Counted from the first letter of the stretch, positions 17,501-28,787 are shown. The stretch is DNA of 64,000 nt from Mesorhizobium terrae (GCF_008727715.1 NZ_CP044218.1:1488001-1552000), one strand, 5' to 3'. The notes: a model not told the origin generated them from the sequence alone. Program-made: numbers and translations.

Positions 17501-18487
17501 TCAGACCGTCTCCCAGCCGTCTTTGTCGCCAGCGCGGAAGATTGCGTCGATGACCTTCTGGTTCGACACGGATTCTTCCAGCGTGAACACGCGATCCTTG
17601 CCGCCGCGCGCCGCGCGCGCGAAAGCCTCCGCTTCGAGCCGATACTGCTGCGTGCCCGGAAAGCGGAATATCTGGGCCTCGGTATGGTTGTGGTTGTGCA
17701 GCTCGATACGATGATGATCGTAAGCGCCAGCATTGAAAGGCGCGGCCACTTCGATGAAACCCGCGTCGCCGTGGAACACCATCGACTGGCGCCCGGCCAT
17801 CTGCGTCGAGACGTAGAAGGACAGTTCGAAGTCGCCGAAATCGGCGCGTACCGAGGAATAGACGTCCGTGCCGAACGCCTTGTCGCGCTCGATGCTGGCC
17901 TGGACGCGCAGCGGTTCCTTGTCGGTCGTGAACCGTGTCGCCACCGTCGGGTAGACGCCGATATCCAGCAGGCCGCCGCCACCCAGCGCAAGCTGGTTGC
18001 GCATGTTGGTCGGGTCGACGTTGAAATAGGTGAACGCGCCCTGGACATGGCGCAAGCGGCCGATCGCACCGTTGGCGATCAGATCGCGCACCTTGATCCA
18101 CTGCGGGTGGTAGATCACCATGAACGCCTCGCACACCAGCACATTGTGCTGGTTGCGCAATTGGATCAGCGGCAGGATGTCTTTTGCATCGAGGGCCAAG
18201 GGCTTTTCCACCAGGACATGCTTCTTGGCCTTGATCGTCTTGGCGGTCCATTCGACATGCTGCGAGGTCGGCAACGGAATGTAGACGCCGTCGATATGCG
18301 GCGAAGCCAGCAACTCGTCATAAGAGCCGAAGGCATGCGGCGCGCCGAACCGGTCAGCCAGGGCCCTCGCCTTGGCGACGTCGCGGCTGGCAACTGCCGT
18401 CAGCACGCCATTTTCGGAATCGGCAATGGCCGGCAGCACCTGCTCGCGCCCGATCTTCGCCGTCGACAACACTCCCCACCGGAACAT
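17501..18487 (-). CDS. Gfo/Idh/MocA-family NAD(P)-dependent oxidoreductase
   Basis: This 328-residue oxidoreductase has an N-terminal Rossmann domain ([20 protein letters not shown]) and the family's EKPLAL motif at residues 94-99, which carries the catalytic-site lysine. The C-terminal sheet domain follows ([18 protein letters not shown]). It probably oxidises a sugar, inositol or related polyol. The start at 18487 with AGGCGAGG upstream gives the normal family length; the frame is open to 18607. It is cotranscribed with the downstream FAD dehydrogenase at 15774. I cannot name the substrate. Confidence 0.9.
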   Translation of the reverse strand: MFRWGVLSTAKIGREQVLPAIADSENGVLTAVASRDVAKARALADRFGAPHAFGSYDELLASPHIDGVYIPLPTSQHVEWTAKTIKAKKHVLVEKPLALDAKDILPLIQLRNQHNVLVCEAFMVIYHPQWIKVRDLIANGAIGRLRHVQGAFTYFNVDPTNMRNQLALGGGGLLDIGVYPTVATRFTTDKEPLRVQASIERDKAFGTDVYSSVRADFGDFELSFYVSTQMAGRQSMVFHGDAGFIEVAAPFNAGAYDHHRIELHNHNHTEAQIFRFPGTQQYRLEAEAFARAARGGKDRVFTLEESVSNQKVIDAIFRAGDKDGWETV

Positions 18488-18587
18488 CGGGCCTCGCCTT
18501 ACAAGATTCGACGGTGGCGAGATTTGCCCGAAACGCAGCGAAAAGCCAGTGCCGTTGGGGTGGGTCGCAACAGGCCAGGAGCAGAAT

Positions 18588-19169
18588 CTAACCGCGCCGG
18601 CCGGCAAGCATCATGTCGAAATCGACGACGTTGGAATAGAGCGGCGTGCCGACATCCATACCATAGCGCGAGCGCAGCACTTTGCCGGTGACATGGAACT
18701 GGATACCGCCGGCGCCCGATGATTTGAGTTCGGCAACGAACTTTTCCGGCATTGTCCGACCCCGCGCCGTCAAGCTGCCGGTGATCAATGCGGAGGTGTC
18801 GCCGGTCCGCCTTACGCTATCCGAACGGAAGCGGATTTCCGGTGAATTGGCCGCGTCGAAGACGGCGTCAGAACGCAGGAAAGCATCGATGCGCTGCTCG
18901 CCAGTGGTGACGCTGGCCGGGAAGATGGTGATATCGACTTCCGAGTGGCCGGCATCGCCACGGTCGATCCTGATGTTACCGGAAAAGTGGGCGAAAGCGC
19001 CGGCGAGGCTGCCGCCGCCGGCCTTGCCGATCGAAAAGCGGATGTTCGAACCGGCCTGGCTGATGGTGTAGCGGCCGGCGGCTTCACCGAGCGATATGGC
19101 AGCATGGGCGGCGGATATGGCGACCGCAGCCGTGGCGATCGCCGCGATAGCCAGACTGCGGGTTCGCAT
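18588..19169 (-). CDS. YceI-family periplasmic lipocalin-like protein
   Basis: This 193-residue exported protein has a signal peptide ([20 protein letters not shown], cleaved near AHA, residue 23). The rest fits the YceI beta-barrel that binds isoprenoid lipids: [20 protein letters not shown], then [12 protein letters not shown], and [18 protein letters not shown]. The start at 19169 has GGAGG nine bases upstream, better than the ATG at 19184. It follows the cytochrome b561 gene (19242-19829), the same pairing as yceJ-yceI in enterobacteria, so the two are probably functional partners in the envelope. Confidence 0.9.
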   Translation of the reverse strand: MRTRSLAIAAIATAAVAISAAHAAISLGEAAGRYTISQAGSNIRFSIGKAGGGSLAGAFAHFSGNIRIDRGDAGHSEVDITIFPASVTTGEQRIDAFLRSDAVFDAANSPEIRFRSDSVRRTGDTSALITGSLTARGRTMPEKFVAELKSSGAGGIQFHVTGKVLRSRYGMDVGTPLYSNVVDFDMMLAGRRG

Positions 19170-19241
19170 GAGAGTTTCCTCCATGGCCGCCCGACCAGCA
19201 GGCCGGCGGCATTCGACATGTCAACGCCTCGTCGCCGGCGC

Positions 19242-19829
19242 CTATTCCGACTTGCGGCCATCACACCGGCGTGAAGGCGAAATCATGCGGACCAGAACAC
19301 TATCCCGCCGCCAGAAATGGTGATGCAGCGCGGCCAGGACATGCACCCCAATCAGCGCCATGCCGACGTAAGCGAGATAGGCATGCGTCGCCGTCCAGAA
19401 ATTCTCGGCGGCCTCAGAGGAGCCGAACGGCAGGTTTGGCATGACGAACAGACCGAAGGGCATGCTGGGAATTTCCAGCACCGAGACCGAGACCAGCGCC
19501 CAGCCAGTGAGGGGCAAGGCGAGTTGCAGCGCGTAAAGCGCGAAGTGAGCGATCGGTGCCACTAGCCGTTCGAGCCGCCCCGTGCCGGCGGGCAGTTCAG
19601 GCATCATACTCGTCAGCCGCCAACCCAGCCGCAACACCACAACGCCGAGGAGCAGGAACCCGAGCGATTTGTGCAACTGGATCAGTTCGAAGGCGGTACG
19701 CTGGCTCGACAATTTCGTCATGACGATCCCAAGCGCCAACTGAGCGATGAACAGCACGCCAACGGTCCAGTGCAGCAGGATCGTGATCCAGCCGTAACGG
19801 GTCGGTGTGTTTCGGATTAAGGACGTCAT
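19242..19829 (-). CDS. Cytochrome b561-family protein (YceJ-like)
   Basis: This 195-residue inner-membrane protein has four hydrophobic helices with histidines placed as haem ligands: ILLHWTVGVLFIAQL, IQLHKSLGFLLLGVVVLRLG, WTATHAYLAYVGMALIGVHV and AALHHHFWRRD. It is the di-haem b561 type that moves electrons across the membrane. The ATG at 19829 has no strong ribosome site; the open frame upstream is antisense to the LysR gene. It is followed by yceI at 72 bases. Its electron donor and acceptor are not known; a quinol link is usual. Confidence 0.9.
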   Translation of the reverse strand: MTSLIRNTPTRYGWITILLHWTVGVLFIAQLALGIVMTKLSSQRTAFELIQLHKSLGFLLLGVVVLRLGWRLTSMMPELPAGTGRLERLVAPIAHFALYALQLALPLTGWALVSVSVLEIPSMPFGLFVMPNLPFGSSEAAENFWTATHAYLAYVGMALIGVHVLAALHHHFWRRDSVLVRMISPSRRCDGRKSE

Positions 19830-19873
19830 GGCTTGCAAACGACCGTCGCATCGCCGTTCTTCCACCAGGCAGG

Positions 19874-20764
19874 CTACTCCCGCCAGCGAAAAAAGTCGAC
19901 GAAAGCGCGGAGCGCCGGACGCATCTGACGGCGGCTTGGATAGTAGACGTAGAAACCGTCGAAGGGTGGGCACCAGTCTTCCAGGACGCGCACGAGCGCG
20001 CCGGATGCCAGTGTGTCCTCGACATAGTCCTCGAAGACGAAGGCAAGGCCGGCGCCGTCGACGGCCGCCTGGACAATCGAATCGTCGATACCGAGGATCA
20101 ACGGCCCTTGCACAGGCAGTTCGATCTCCTCGCCGCCTCTGGCGAATTCCCAGCGATAGAGCACGCCGCTGGAAAACCGGAAGCGGATGCAACGATGCTC
20201 CAAAAGGTCGCGAGGGTGTCGCGGTTTGGGCATCGTCGCGAAATAGGAAGGTGCGCCAACGACCGCACTGCGGATTTGCGGACCGATACGCACGGCGACC
20301 ATGTCCTGCTGCAGGCTTTCGCCAAGACGCACGCCGGCATCGAAGCCACCCTCGACCACGTCGGTGAAACGGTCCTCGATGGCAATGTCGAGAACGATAT
20401 CGGGATAGGCCAGCGTAAAGGCGGCAAGCTTGGGAGACAGCACCAGCTTCAAGGCGGTTCGAGGCACGGTCAGTCTCAAATTGCCGGCCGGCCGGTCGCG
20501 TACCTCGACGGCCGCCTCCAGCGCCAGATCGATTTCGGAAAGGGCCGGCCGCAGGCGCTCTAGCAACCGGGCTCCTTCCTCGGTAGGCGCGACCGAGCGT
20601 GTGCTGCGCGCGAGCAGCCGCACGCCGAGACGGGCCTCCAGGCTGGAAACCGCATGGCTCACCGCTGACGGCGCGATGGCCAGATCCCTGGCGGCGCCAC
20701 GAAAGCTGCCCTTGTCGGCAACGGCGGCCAGAACGGCCAGCTGGGCGAAATGCGTTCGATCCAT
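19874..20764 (-). CDS. LysR-family transcriptional regulator
   Basis: This 296-residue regulator starts MDRTHFAQLAVLAAVADKGS. The helix-turn-helix is at about 18-38 (FRGAARDLAIAPSAVSHAVS), with the CrgA-type LysR effector domain following. A longer frame from 20815 would place a perfect palindrome (20767-20781) inside the coding sequence, so the ATG at 20764 is preferred. It is divergent from the aldo/keto reductase gene at 20861 and probably controls it, a common LysR-reductase arrangement. Its stop is 44 bases before the start of the cytochrome b561 gene on the same strand, so read-through is possible. Confidence 0.9.
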   Translation of the reverse strand: MDRTHFAQLAVLAAVADKGSFRGAARDLAIAPSAVSHAVSSLEARLGVRLLARSTRSVAPTEEGARLLERLRPALSEIDLALEAAVEVRDRPAGNLRLTVPRTALKLVLSPKLAAFTLAYPDIVLDIAIEDRFTDVVEGGFDAGVRLGESLQQDMVAVRIGPQIRSAVVGAPSYFATMPKPRHPRDLLEHRCIRFRFSSGVLYRWEFARGGEEIELPVQGPLILGIDDSIVQAAVDGAGLAFVFEDYVEDTLASGALVRVLEDWCPPFDGFYVYYPSRRQMRPALRAFVDFFRWRE

Positions 20765-20766
20765 TG

Positions 20767-20781
20767 TTCTAAACTTTAGAA
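20767..20781. promoter_or_regulatory. Perfect palindrome between LysR and aldo/keto reductase genes
   Basis: TTCTAAACTTTAGAA is a perfect 7-1-7 palindrome, AT-rich in a GC-rich genome. It ends 2 bases before the LysR ATG (20764) and lies 80 bases before the reductase ATG. It contains the T-N11-A spacing of LysR sites. Its place over the regulator's ribosome-binding region suggests autorepression. Confidence 0.55.
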
Positions 20782-20860
20782 TAGATCGTGCGATTATGCA
20801 CTCGTTATCGAACACCTAGCAAGGCGCTATTTCCATCGCATCGCAACAAGGAGAACCGCG

Positions 20861-21856
<996 letters not shown>

Positions 21857-21882
21857 GCAGAACTGAAATTTGGAAATGAGAG

Positions 21883-21903
21883 GGGCGCTTCGGCGCCCTT
21901 TTT
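21883..21903 (+). terminator. Rho-independent terminator of the aldo/keto reductase gene
   Basis: GGGCGC and GCGCCC form a 6-base-pair stem with a TTCG loop, followed by TTTTT. It is 27 bases after the stop codon at 21856. Confidence 0.9.
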
Positions 21904-21924
21904 CTCATGCCGGGTGCAAAGACG

Positions 21925-22527
21925 TCACCAGGGCATGACACTGAGCTCGGGCCACAATGCCACGGCGCGCCTGCCCTTCGCCTCATGGGTTTCGCGATTG
22001 TCCGTGACGCGGTTCGGCACAATGCGGAAGGAAAAGATATCGTCGAGACCGAAGGGCGCCGTTACCGCGAGCGTGGCGGTCGAGGTCAGCCGCACGCCGA
22101 CCGAGTGTGTTCGCGACGCAAAATGGTCGAGGGGTTCAGCGCTCGAACGATAAGCAGGGCAGGTCCGGCCGAAACGATCCGGATACCAAAGATGCACGCG
22201 GGCCTGATTGCGGACCTCGACCGGAAGCGGCAAGCCCGCGAAGTGCCGAGTCGCACGGCGGATGATGACATCCTCGGCGTCATAGGAAAGATCGGAGCCA
22301 TCGCAATAGAAGAGGTCGATGTCCTTGATGCCATAGCCGGCCGGCCGGCCGGTCAAGCTGTTCCACACCGTATTGTAGATGGCGCCGGAGACGATCATCC
22401 CGTCCGGCAGGTCGAGATCGCGTGCGCGTTCAAGCGCTTCCCACACGATCGGATCGGCCCGCAAGATCAAGTCCAGCGCGGCCACCTGCTCGGCAAAGGG
22501 CAGGCCGGAATGACGCAGATGGTTCAT
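21925..22527 (-). CDS. Nucleotidyltransferase-family protein (NTP_transf_6-like)
   Basis: This 200-residue protein resembles the uncharacterised NTP_transf_6 (DUF925) family. It has a substrate-fold motif SGAIYNTVWNSLTG followed by GIKDIDLFYCDGSDLSYDAE, in which the DxD-like pair could bind a metal. The function of the family is unknown. The ATG at 22527 fits the family length; a TTG at 22563 in the same frame is possible, and neither has a strong ribosome site. It is separated from the upstream Tim44-like gene by a strong hairpin. Confidence 0.7.
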   Translation of the reverse strand: MNHLRHSGLPFAEQVAALDLILRADPIVWEALERARDLDLPDGMIVSGAIYNTVWNSLTGRPAGYGIKDIDLFYCDGSDLSYDAEDVIIRRATRHFAGLPLPVEVRNQARVHLWYPDRFGRTCPAYRSSAEPLDHFASRTHSVGVRLTSTATLAVTAPFGLDDIFSFRIVPNRVTDNRETHEAKGRRAVALWPELSVMPW

Positions 22528-22584
22528 GCGCCCGACATGACGGCGATTCGATGCTTCGGGCAACGCGCTACCCTATCGAAAAGG

Positions 22585-22614
22585 CTGCGGCCCGCGAGAT
22601 TTCGCGGGCCGCAG
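22585..22614 (-). terminator. Terminator hairpin after the Tim44-like gene
   Basis: CTGCGGCCCGCGA (22585-22597) and TCGCGGGCCGCAG (22602-22614) form a perfect 13-base-pair stem with a GATT loop. On the minus strand it is followed by CCTTTTCG. It lies 19 bases after the stop codon of the gene at 22634. Confidence 0.75.
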
Positions 22615-22633
22615 GGACTATCGGGATTGGGGT

Positions 22634-23641
22634 CTAGGCGGATGCTTCCTGGATCGCGGACAATTTCCAGTCGCCGTTGCGCGGGCGGGTGAAGGTCCAC
22701 AGCTCCGTCGTTTCGGTTGGCTTCTCGTCGCCCTTCACCACCTTGCCGGTCGTCCGATCACGCATCACGTCGATGGACTCATAACGGAAGGCGGCCGTGG
22801 CGTAATCCTGACCATCCTCGCGCCAAGCTTCGGCGACGTCGGCCTGAACCAGATGCACGTCGGTAACATCGTTGCGCTGCCCGTGCTGGGCATTCTCGGC
22901 CAGTTCCTCCGAGAAGTAGGAGACCATCTCCGGCGTGGTCAGCCGGCGCAATCCTGCATGGTCCTCCTTTGCGAAGGCGGTCTGGACTTCACCCAGCATG
23001 CGCTCGAACACGTCGAGGTCGTCCTTGGTCAGCTCGATGTCCTGCGGCTGCGCTGCGGGCTGCGTTCCAAAACCTGGAATGCTGAACGAGCCAGCCCGGC
23101 CGTTGCCCGCCGGAGCCTCGTCATGCGCGTCGCGATTTGCGGTGCGTCCGAACGCGTCGCGCGGGTCGGAGCCGCCGATGGCTGGTCCCGCGGCCGTTGC
23201 CGGCGCGGCACGCGAACGGAAGAAGCGCAGAGCCAGCATCACCAAGAGGCCGACCAGCAGAAGCTGCACGATGAAGCCAAGCGCGCCGGCCATGCCGCCG
23301 AAACCATAACCCAGCAGCGCGCCGAACAGGCCGCCGATCAGAATGCCGCGCATCAACGAACCGCCAAGACCACCGAAGAGGCCGGGGCGCTGTTGCTGGA
23401 CCATTCCTGGCTGCGGCTGCCGGGTGGTCGCGGTCGGCCCGGTATTGGGCGTCATGCTGCGCTCGACCGGAGCGGTCGGGTTCGGCGCAGTGCGCGTGGC
23501 CGGTGCCGACTGGAACGTACGCGTGCCGCGGCTGCCAAAACTGCCGCCGCGCCGTGCATCGGCAAAATCAGTGGATACCAGGGTGAAGGCCATCACGAAC
23601 GTGGCCAAGAGTGCAAAGGCACGGGTCTTTCCAGAGATCAT
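22634..23641 (-). CDS. Tim44-like-domain membrane protein
   Basis: This 335-residue protein has an N-terminal signal or anchor (residues 1-28), a low-complexity Pro/Thr/Gln region (about 40-85) and glycine-rich hydrophobic helices (GGLFGALLGYGFGGMAGALG and on to about 140). A C-terminal Tim44/MBA1-type domain follows (about 215-335, DVFERMLGEVQTAFAKED, then LWTFTRPRNGDWKLSAIQ). The domain is shared with the mitochondrial import motor protein Tim44 and is widespread in alphaproteobacteria, where its role is poorly defined and probably involves membrane association. It is a single gene with its own terminator. Confidence 0.85.
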   Translation of the reverse strand: MISGKTRAFALLATFVMAFTLVSTDFADARRGGSFGSRGTRTFQSAPATRTAPNPTAPVERSMTPNTGPTATTRQPQPGMVQQQRPGLFGGLGGSLMRGILIGGLFGALLGYGFGGMAGALGFIVQLLLVGLLVMLALRFFRSRAAPATAAGPAIGGSDPRDAFGRTANRDAHDEAPAGNGRAGSFSIPGFGTQPAAQPQDIELTKDDLDVFERMLGEVQTAFAKEDHAGLRRLTTPEMVSYFSEELAENAQHGQRNDVTDVHLVQADVAEAWREDGQDYATAAFRYESIDVMRDRTTGKVVKGDEKPTETTELWTFTRPRNGDWKLSAIQEASA

Positions 23642-23885
23642 CGGGTCCTTCTCCCACCAACCCGCTCCGGTGACTTGCTAAGCGGGCCCAGTTAAGCGGT
23701 CCGACATCACGATCGCGCATAGCGCAAACGTCAGAGGGGCCCGGTCCGCGCTCGGGATGTGGGAGCCGCCGATGCGGTTTGCAAGAGCTCGTGCGAAGAA
23801 ATCGCCGCGACAATCTCGCCTTGGCAGAAGCCAGCCATTCGCGAGAGCGGCGATTGTCCGGCAAGCACCAGAAACGCACTCGACC

Positions 23886-24728
23886 TCAGATCATCTCCAG
23901 CGGCGTCTTGCGGCGCGGCGGCGGGAAGACGGCGTCGAGTTCCGCTAGGTCGGCGGCGGTCAATCGCAAGTCGGCTGCGGCACGATTGGCGCGGATATGT
24001 TCCGGCCGTACCGCCTTCGGGATGGCGATGACGCCCTCGTGGCGCAGGACCCAGGCCAGCGCCACCTGCGTGGTGCTGACGCCGTGACGTCTTGCGATCG
24101 CGGCAAGCCTGTCGTCGCTCACGAACCCACCCTGGCCGATCGGCGAATAGGCCATCACTGGGATACCCGCGCGTTGCGAGGCCGACAAAAGGTCGAACTC
24201 GATACCGCGACTTTCCAGATTGTAGAGCACCTGGTTGGTCTGCACGCCGGCGCCGCTAGGCACGCCGGCCAGTTCGCGCATATCGTCGGTGTCAAAATTG
24301 CTGACGCCCCAATGGCCGATCTTGCCGGCAGCCTGGAGGGTCTCGAAAGCCTCGACCGTTTCGGCCAGCGGCACGCCGCCGCGCCAATGCAGCAGGTAAA
24401 GATCGATACGGTCGGTGCCGAGCCGCTTCAGGCTGGCCTCGCAGGCAGCAATGGTGCGCTGGCGCGAGGCATTCGACGGCAGCACCTTGGAGACCAGGAA
24501 GACTTCATCGCGACGGCCGGCGATCGCTTCGCGCACCACCTCTTCGGCACCGCCCGAAGCATACATTTCCGCCGTGTCGATCAGGCTCAGGCCGAGATCG
24601 AGGCCGAGCCGTAGCGCCGCCACTTCGTCGGCAGGGCGGCGCTTATCCTCGCCCATATGCCAGGTGCCTTGCCCCAGCACTGGAACATCGATGCCGGCGG
24701 GAAGGCGCGTGGTGCGGATCGCCGGCAT
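23886..24728 (-). CDS. Aldo/keto reductase
   Basis: This 280-residue aldo/keto reductase has the tetrad D51 and Y56 (DTAEMYASG), K81 (VSKVLP) and H114 (LLHWRGG). It resembles the 2,5-diketo-gluconate-reductase-like group but is not close to the enzyme at 20861. AAGGAG lies 6 bases before the ATG. It begins 14 bases after the pheT stop codon on the same strand, so it may be read through from the pheS-pheT unit. The substrate is unknown. Confidence 0.92.
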   Translation of the reverse strand: MPAIRTTRLPAGIDVPVLGQGTWHMGEDKRRPADEVAALRLGLDLGLSLIDTAEMYASGGAEEVVREAIAGRRDEVFLVSKVLPSNASRQRTIAACEASLKRLGTDRIDLYLLHWRGGVPLAETVEAFETLQAAGKIGHWGVSNFDTDDMRELAGVPSGAGVQTNQVLYNLESRGIEFDLLSASQRAGIPVMAYSPIGQGGFVSDDRLAAIARRHGVSTTQVALAWVLRHEGVIAIPKAVRPEHIRANRAAADLRLTAADLAELDAVFPPPRRKTPLEMI

Positions 24729-24742
24729 CTTTTTCTCCTTGC

Positions 24743-27148
24743 TTAGGTGCGCAGCACGCCCCCGGTCTGCTTGGCGACGTTTTCGACGACGCGCTTGGCG
24801 AGCGCTTCGAAATCCTCGTCGGTCAGCGTCTTTTCCACCGGCTGGATCGAGACCTCGATGGCGATCGACTTCTTGCCGGCGCCCAGCGCCGCCCCTTCGA
24901 ACACGTCGAAGACGGACACGCCGGTGATCAGCTTCTTGTCGGCGGCCAGTGCTGCGCGCGTCAGCGTGCCGGCCTCGACCGTCTTGTCGACGACGAAGGC
25001 GAAGTCGCGCTTTACCGCCTGGAAGGCAGAAAGCTCCAGCTTCGGCTTGGTGCGGGTCGGCTTGGCCTTAGGCTCCGGGATGGCGTCGACGAACACTTCG
25101 AAGCCGCAGAGCGGGCCGGAGGCGTCGAGCACTTCCAACGTGCCTGGATGGAACTCGCCGAAATGGCCGAGCACCACCTTGGGGCCGAGCTTGATGACGC
25201 CGGAGCGACCCGGATGATACCAGGACGGCGCACCCGTCTCGATCTGCAGCCGGTCGACTGGTGCACCGCAGGCTTCCAGCACCGCGATGGCGTCTGCCTT
25301 GGCGTCGAACACGCCGACGCCCTGAGCGTTACCGGCCCAGTGGCGGCCTGAACCATCAAGCTTCGCCGTGCCGCGGCGCACGCCGGCGGCAACGCGGCGC
25401 TGGGTTTCAGCGGTGTCGCCCTCATAGGTGCCGGAGACTTCGAACAGCGCCACGTCGCCAAAGCCGCGGTCGGCATTGCGCTGCGCTGCCGCTACAAGAC
25501 CCGGCAGCAGCGAGGGCCGCATGTCGGACATGTCGGCGGCGATAGGGTTCGCCAGTTTGAGGCTGGGCTGACCGCCGCCGAACAATTCGGCATGCCTGGC
25601 CGGGATGAACGACCAGGTGACGGCCTCCATCATGCCGCGCACCGCCAGCGCACGCTTGGCGGCGCGGGTGCGGATCTGCAGCGTGGTCAATATCTTGCCG
25701 TTGACGACACCATGGCTGGAAAGCGGCTGCGGCAAGATCTCGTCGACACCATGGATGCGCATGACCTCCTCGACCAGGTCGGCCTTGCCGTCGACATCCG
25801 GACGCCAGGACGGCACGGTGACGTCAACCACATCGCCATCACCCTTCACGCCAAAGCCGAGACGGGTGAGGATATCGAGGCTTTCGGCCTTCGGCACGTC
25901 GATGCCGGTCAGGCGCTTCACCTCGGAGATCGGGAAGGAGACGACCTTCGGCTGATGTCCCGCATAACCGACCACCTCGGTCGCTGCCGGCTCACCGTCG
26001 CAAAGATCGAGCACCATTCTCGTCGCGAGATCGAGGCCAGGCACCATGAATTCAGGGTCGACGCCGCGCTCGAAACGGTAGCGCGCGTCGGTTATGATGC
26101 CGAGTTCGCGGCCGGTGCGGGCGGTGGCGATGGGGTCCCACAGCGCCGATTCGATCAGCACGTCGGTGGTGCTCTCGTCGCTGCCTGTATGCTCGCCGCC
26201 CATGACCCCGGCAATGGAATCGGCGCCCTTGTCATCGGCAATGACGCACATGTCCGGCGTCAGCGTGTATTCGCGCTCGTTGAGCGCTAATACTTTCTCG
26301 CCGTCCCTCGCCCTTCGCACCACCAGATCGCCGGTGACTTTCTTCAGGTCGTACACATGGAGCGGCCGACCGCGGTCGAAAGTAATGTAGTTCGTGACAT
26401 CGACCAGCGCGTTGATCGGCCTCAGACCGATAGCGATCAGCCGCTGCTGGAGCCATTTTGGCGACGGGCCGTTCTTGACGCCGCGCACCAGACGCAGCGC
26501 GAAGCCAGGGCAAAGCTCTGGCGCTTCGATCCTGACCGTGACGGGAGTTTCGCCCTTGCCGGCAACCGGTTCGACCGGCGCGGTTTTCAACTTGCCCAGG
26601 CCGGAGGCGGCCAGATCGCGCGCGATTCCGTAGACGCCAGTCGCTTCGGGATGGTTCGGCGTCAGGTTGATCTCGATGACCGGATCGTCGAGATGCGCGT
26701 AGGCGGCGAAGGACGTGCCGACCGGCGCATCGGCCGGCAGGTCGATGATGCCGTTGTGCTCGTCCGACAGTTCGAGCTCGCGCTCGGAACACATCATGCC
26801 GTGGCTCTCGACGCCGCGGATCTTGCCGACCGACAAGGTGACATCGATGCCGGGCACATAGGTGCCGGGCGCGGCAAAGGCACCGATCAGGCCGGCACGC
26901 GCATTGGGCGCACCGCATACGACCTGAACGGGGGCGCCGGCGCCGGTGTCGACGGTCAGTACCTGCAGCTTGTCGGCATCGGGGTGTTTCGCGGCCGTCA
27001 GCACCTTGGCGATGACAAAGGGCTTCAATCCCGCCTTGTCGTCGACCGCCTCGACCTCGAGGCCGATCGAGGTCAGCCGCTCGACGATGTCGGCCAGCGT
27101 GGCGTCGGTTTCGAGATGATCCTTGAGCCAGGAGAGGGTGAATTTCAT
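24743..27148 (-). CDS. pheT: Phenylalanyl-tRNA synthetase beta subunit
   Basis: The 801-residue beta subunit of cytosolic (alpha-beta)2 PheRS has the expected domains in order: N-terminal B1 ([20 protein letters not shown]), tRNA-binding OB fold (B2, [20 protein letters not shown]), B3/B4 editing region, B5, catalytic-like core and the C-terminal anticodon-binding FDX-ACB domain. The start at 27148 overlaps the stop of the ASCH gene by ATGA, so translation is coupled. The order pheS-ASCH-pheT is unusual; in most bacteria pheS and pheT are adjacent. Confidence 0.97.
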   Translation of the reverse strand: MKFTLSWLKDHLETDATLADIVERLTSIGLEVEAVDDKAGLKPFVIAKVLTAAKHPDADKLQVLTVDTGAGAPVQVVCGAPNARAGLIGAFAAPGTYVPGIDVTLSVGKIRGVESHGMMCSERELELSDEHNGIIDLPADAPVGTSFAAYAHLDDPVIEINLTPNHPEATGVYGIARDLAASGLGKLKTAPVEPVAGKGETPVTVRIEAPELCPGFALRLVRGVKNGPSPKWLQQRLIAIGLRPINALVDVTNYITFDRGRPLHVYDLKKVTGDLVVRRARDGEKVLALNEREYTLTPDMCVIADDKGADSIAGVMGGEHTGSDESTTDVLIESALWDPIATARTGRELGIITDARYRFERGVDPEFMVPGLDLATRMVLDLCDGEPAATEVVGYAGHQPKVVSFPISEVKRLTGIDVPKAESLDILTRLGFGVKGDGDVVDVTVPSWRPDVDGKADLVEEVMRIHGVDEILPQPLSSHGVVNGKILTTLQIRTRAAKRALAVRGMMEAVTWSFIPARHAELFGGGQPSLKLANPIAADMSDMRPSLLPGLVAAAQRNADRGFGDVALFEVSGTYEGDTAETQRRVAAGVRRGTAKLDGSGRHWAGNAQGVGVFDAKADAIAVLEACGAPVDRLQIETGAPSWYHPGRSGVIKLGPKVVLGHFGEFHPGTLEVLDASGPLCGFEVFVDAIPEPKAKPTRTKPKLELSAFQAVKRDFAFVVDKTVEAGTLTRAALAADKKLITGVSVFDVFEGAALGAGKKSIAIEVSIQPVEKTLTDEDFEALAKRVVENVAKQTGGVLRT

Positions 27149-27576
27149 GAGTTCACTCGTTTCGTGTCGTTGCGGTCGAGCGTTTCCACCAGCCGGAACC
27201 GCTCGCAAACCAAAATCATGTCGGGCGAAAAGCCGCCATTGCGGGCGAAATAAGCCTCGTGGGCCTGCCGCCAATAATCATAGGACAGATCGCCTTCGCC
27301 CTCGGCCGCTGCGAAGGCGGCGTCAACTTCGTCGAAGCGCCTGAACTCCACCGACACGGTCTCGATGACGGCCGCCCGGCGGCCCTGGCCGTCCAGCACG
27401 ACGTCGCGGCGCCCGACCTCAGGCACCGGTTCGTGATCGCCGAAGTCGCGCAGCGCGCCGCAGGTCGCGGTCTTGCGGCCCGCCAGCACCAGCGCCAGCA
27501 GCTCGTCCTTCAGTTCCGGACTGTCGCCGAAGGCGAAGGTCACGGCATTGGCATAAGCATCGGCGACCGCAATCAT
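27145..27576 (-). CDS. ASCH-domain protein between pheS and pheT
   Basis: This 143-residue ASCH-domain protein has the family motif [12 protein letters not shown] (29-40) and the later beta-barrel segments [20 protein letters not shown] and [17 protein letters not shown] domains resemble the PUA RNA-binding fold and some are thought to act on RNA or modified nucleosides. Both ends overlap neighbours by ATGA (pheS at 27573-27576 and pheT at 27145-27148), so it is translated with the synthetase. A role linked to tRNA, PheRS or a nucleoside is an inference from position. Confidence 0.85.
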   Translation of the reverse strand: MIAVADAYANAVTFAFGDSPELKDELLALVLAGRKTATCGALRDFGDHEPVPEVGRRDVVLDGQGRRAAVIETVSVEFRRFDEVDAAFAAAEGEGDLSYDYWRQAHEAYFARNGGFSPDMILVCERFRLVETLDRNDTKRVNS

Positions 27577-28670
27577 GCGCTGAGGCCACCGAACAGCGTC
27601 GGCATGTCGAGCGGGCGGAAGCCGTAATGCGACAGCCAGCGCACATCCGCATCGAAGAAGGCGCGCAGGTCCGGCATGCCATATTTCAGCATGGCGATGC
27701 GATCGATGCCCATGCCCCAGGCAAAGCCCTGATATTCGTCGGGATCGAGCCCGCCGGCGCGCAACACATTGGGATGGACCATGCCGCAGCCGAGGATCTC
27801 CATCCAGTCGTTGCCTTCGCCGAAGCGCACTTCGCCCGGCCTGGAGCGGTCGCACTGAATGTCGACCTCGAGGCTCGGCTCGGTGAACGGGAAGAAGGAT
27901 GGGCGGAAGCGCATCTTCAGGCTCGGCACTTCGAAGAAGGCCTTGCAGAACTCTTCCAGCACCCAGCGCATGTTGGCGACATTGGCCGTGCGATCAATGA
28001 CCAGCCCTTCGAGCTGATGGAACATCGGCGTGTGGGTGGCGTCCGAATCCATACGGTAGGTCTTGCCCGGGATGACGATGCGGATCGGCGGCTTCTGCGC
28101 CTCCATGGTGTGGATCTGCACCGGGGAAGTGTGCGTGCGCAGGAGCTTGGCCTCGTTGCCCTCGGCCGCCTGCAGGAAAAAGGTGTCGTGCATTTCGCGC
28201 GCCGGATGGCCGGCCGGGAAATTGAGCGCGGTGAAATTATAGTGGTCGGTCTCGATGTCCGGACCTTCGGCGATGGAAAAGCCCATGTCGCCGAAGATGG
28301 CGGCAATCTCGTCGATAACCTGGCTGATGGGATGGATGCGGCCGCGCTCGGCCGGCGACTGGCGCACGGGCAGTGTAACGTCGACCGTCTCGGCGACGAG
28401 GCGGGCGGCCACGGCCGCGTTCTTCAGCTCGGCCTTGCGCTCGCCGAGCGCCTCGGAGACCCGGTTCTTCAGGCCGTTGATCGCCGGACCCTTCGTCTGC
28501 CGCTCCTCGGCAGTCATGGCGCCCAGCGTCTTCAGAAGCTCCGAGACGGAACCCTTCTTGCCGAGCGCGGCGACGCGCACGGCCTCGATCGCCTGCTCGT
28601 CGTCGGCGGCGGCGATCTCGGCCAGCAGCGCGCTCTCCAGAACTTCAAGATTTCCAGCGGTGGCGTTCAC
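27573..28670 (-). CDS. pheS: Phenylalanyl-tRNA synthetase alpha subunit
   Basis: The 365-residue catalytic subunit of PheRS has the N-terminal coiled coil (to about 90), class II motif 2 region ([20 protein letters not shown]), Phe-pocket [17 protein letters not shown] and motif 3 [13 protein letters not shown]. The start is uncertain. GTG at 28670 ([15 protein letters not shown]) gives the usual length and has GAAAGAG upstream. An in-frame ATG at 28712 lies in the loop of a small hairpin (GGTAGC/GCTACC at 28699-28718) and lacks a good ribosome site. It follows rplT and its terminator on the same strand. Confidence 0.95.
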   Translation of the reverse strand: MNATAGNLEVLESALLAEIAAADDEQAIEAVRVAALGKKGSVSELLKTLGAMTAEERQTKGPAINGLKNRVSEALGERKAELKNAAVAARLVAETVDVTLPVRQSPAERGRIHPISQVIDEIAAIFGDMGFSIAEGPDIETDHYNFTALNFPAGHPAREMHDTFFLQAAEGNEAKLLRTHTSPVQIHTMEAQKPPIRIVIPGKTYRMDSDATHTPMFHQLEGLVIDRTANVANMRWVLEEFCKAFFEVPSLKMRFRPSFFPFTEPSLEVDIQCDRSRPGEVRFGEGNDWMEILGCGMVHPNVLRAGGLDPDEYQGFAWGMGIDRIAMLKYGMPDLRAFFDADVRWLSHYGFRPLDMPTLFGGLSA

Positions 28671-28744
28671 AATGAGACTCTTTCGATCGGGACCAGGCGG
28701 TAGCGATTTCATGCTACCGGATAGCCATAGTTGTTGCTTTGAGC

Positions 28745-28787
28745 GCGACAAAAGAAAAACCCGCGCCAGCCGTGCCAGCGCGGGTTT
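28745..28787 (-). terminator. Terminator between rplT and pheS
   Basis: AAACCCGCGC (28757-28766) and GCGCGGGTTT (28778-28787) form a 10-base-pair stem; the minus strand continues TTCTTTTG. It lies 37 bases after rplT. It could be a plain rplT terminator or an attenuator for pheS-pheT, but no Phe-rich leader peptide is visible. Confidence 0.8.

Noticed and set aside
23642..23885. Small genes in the gap between the Tim44-like and aldo/keto reductase genes
   Set aside because: The short frames here lack ribosome sites and family resemblance. I see nothing definite in this gap.
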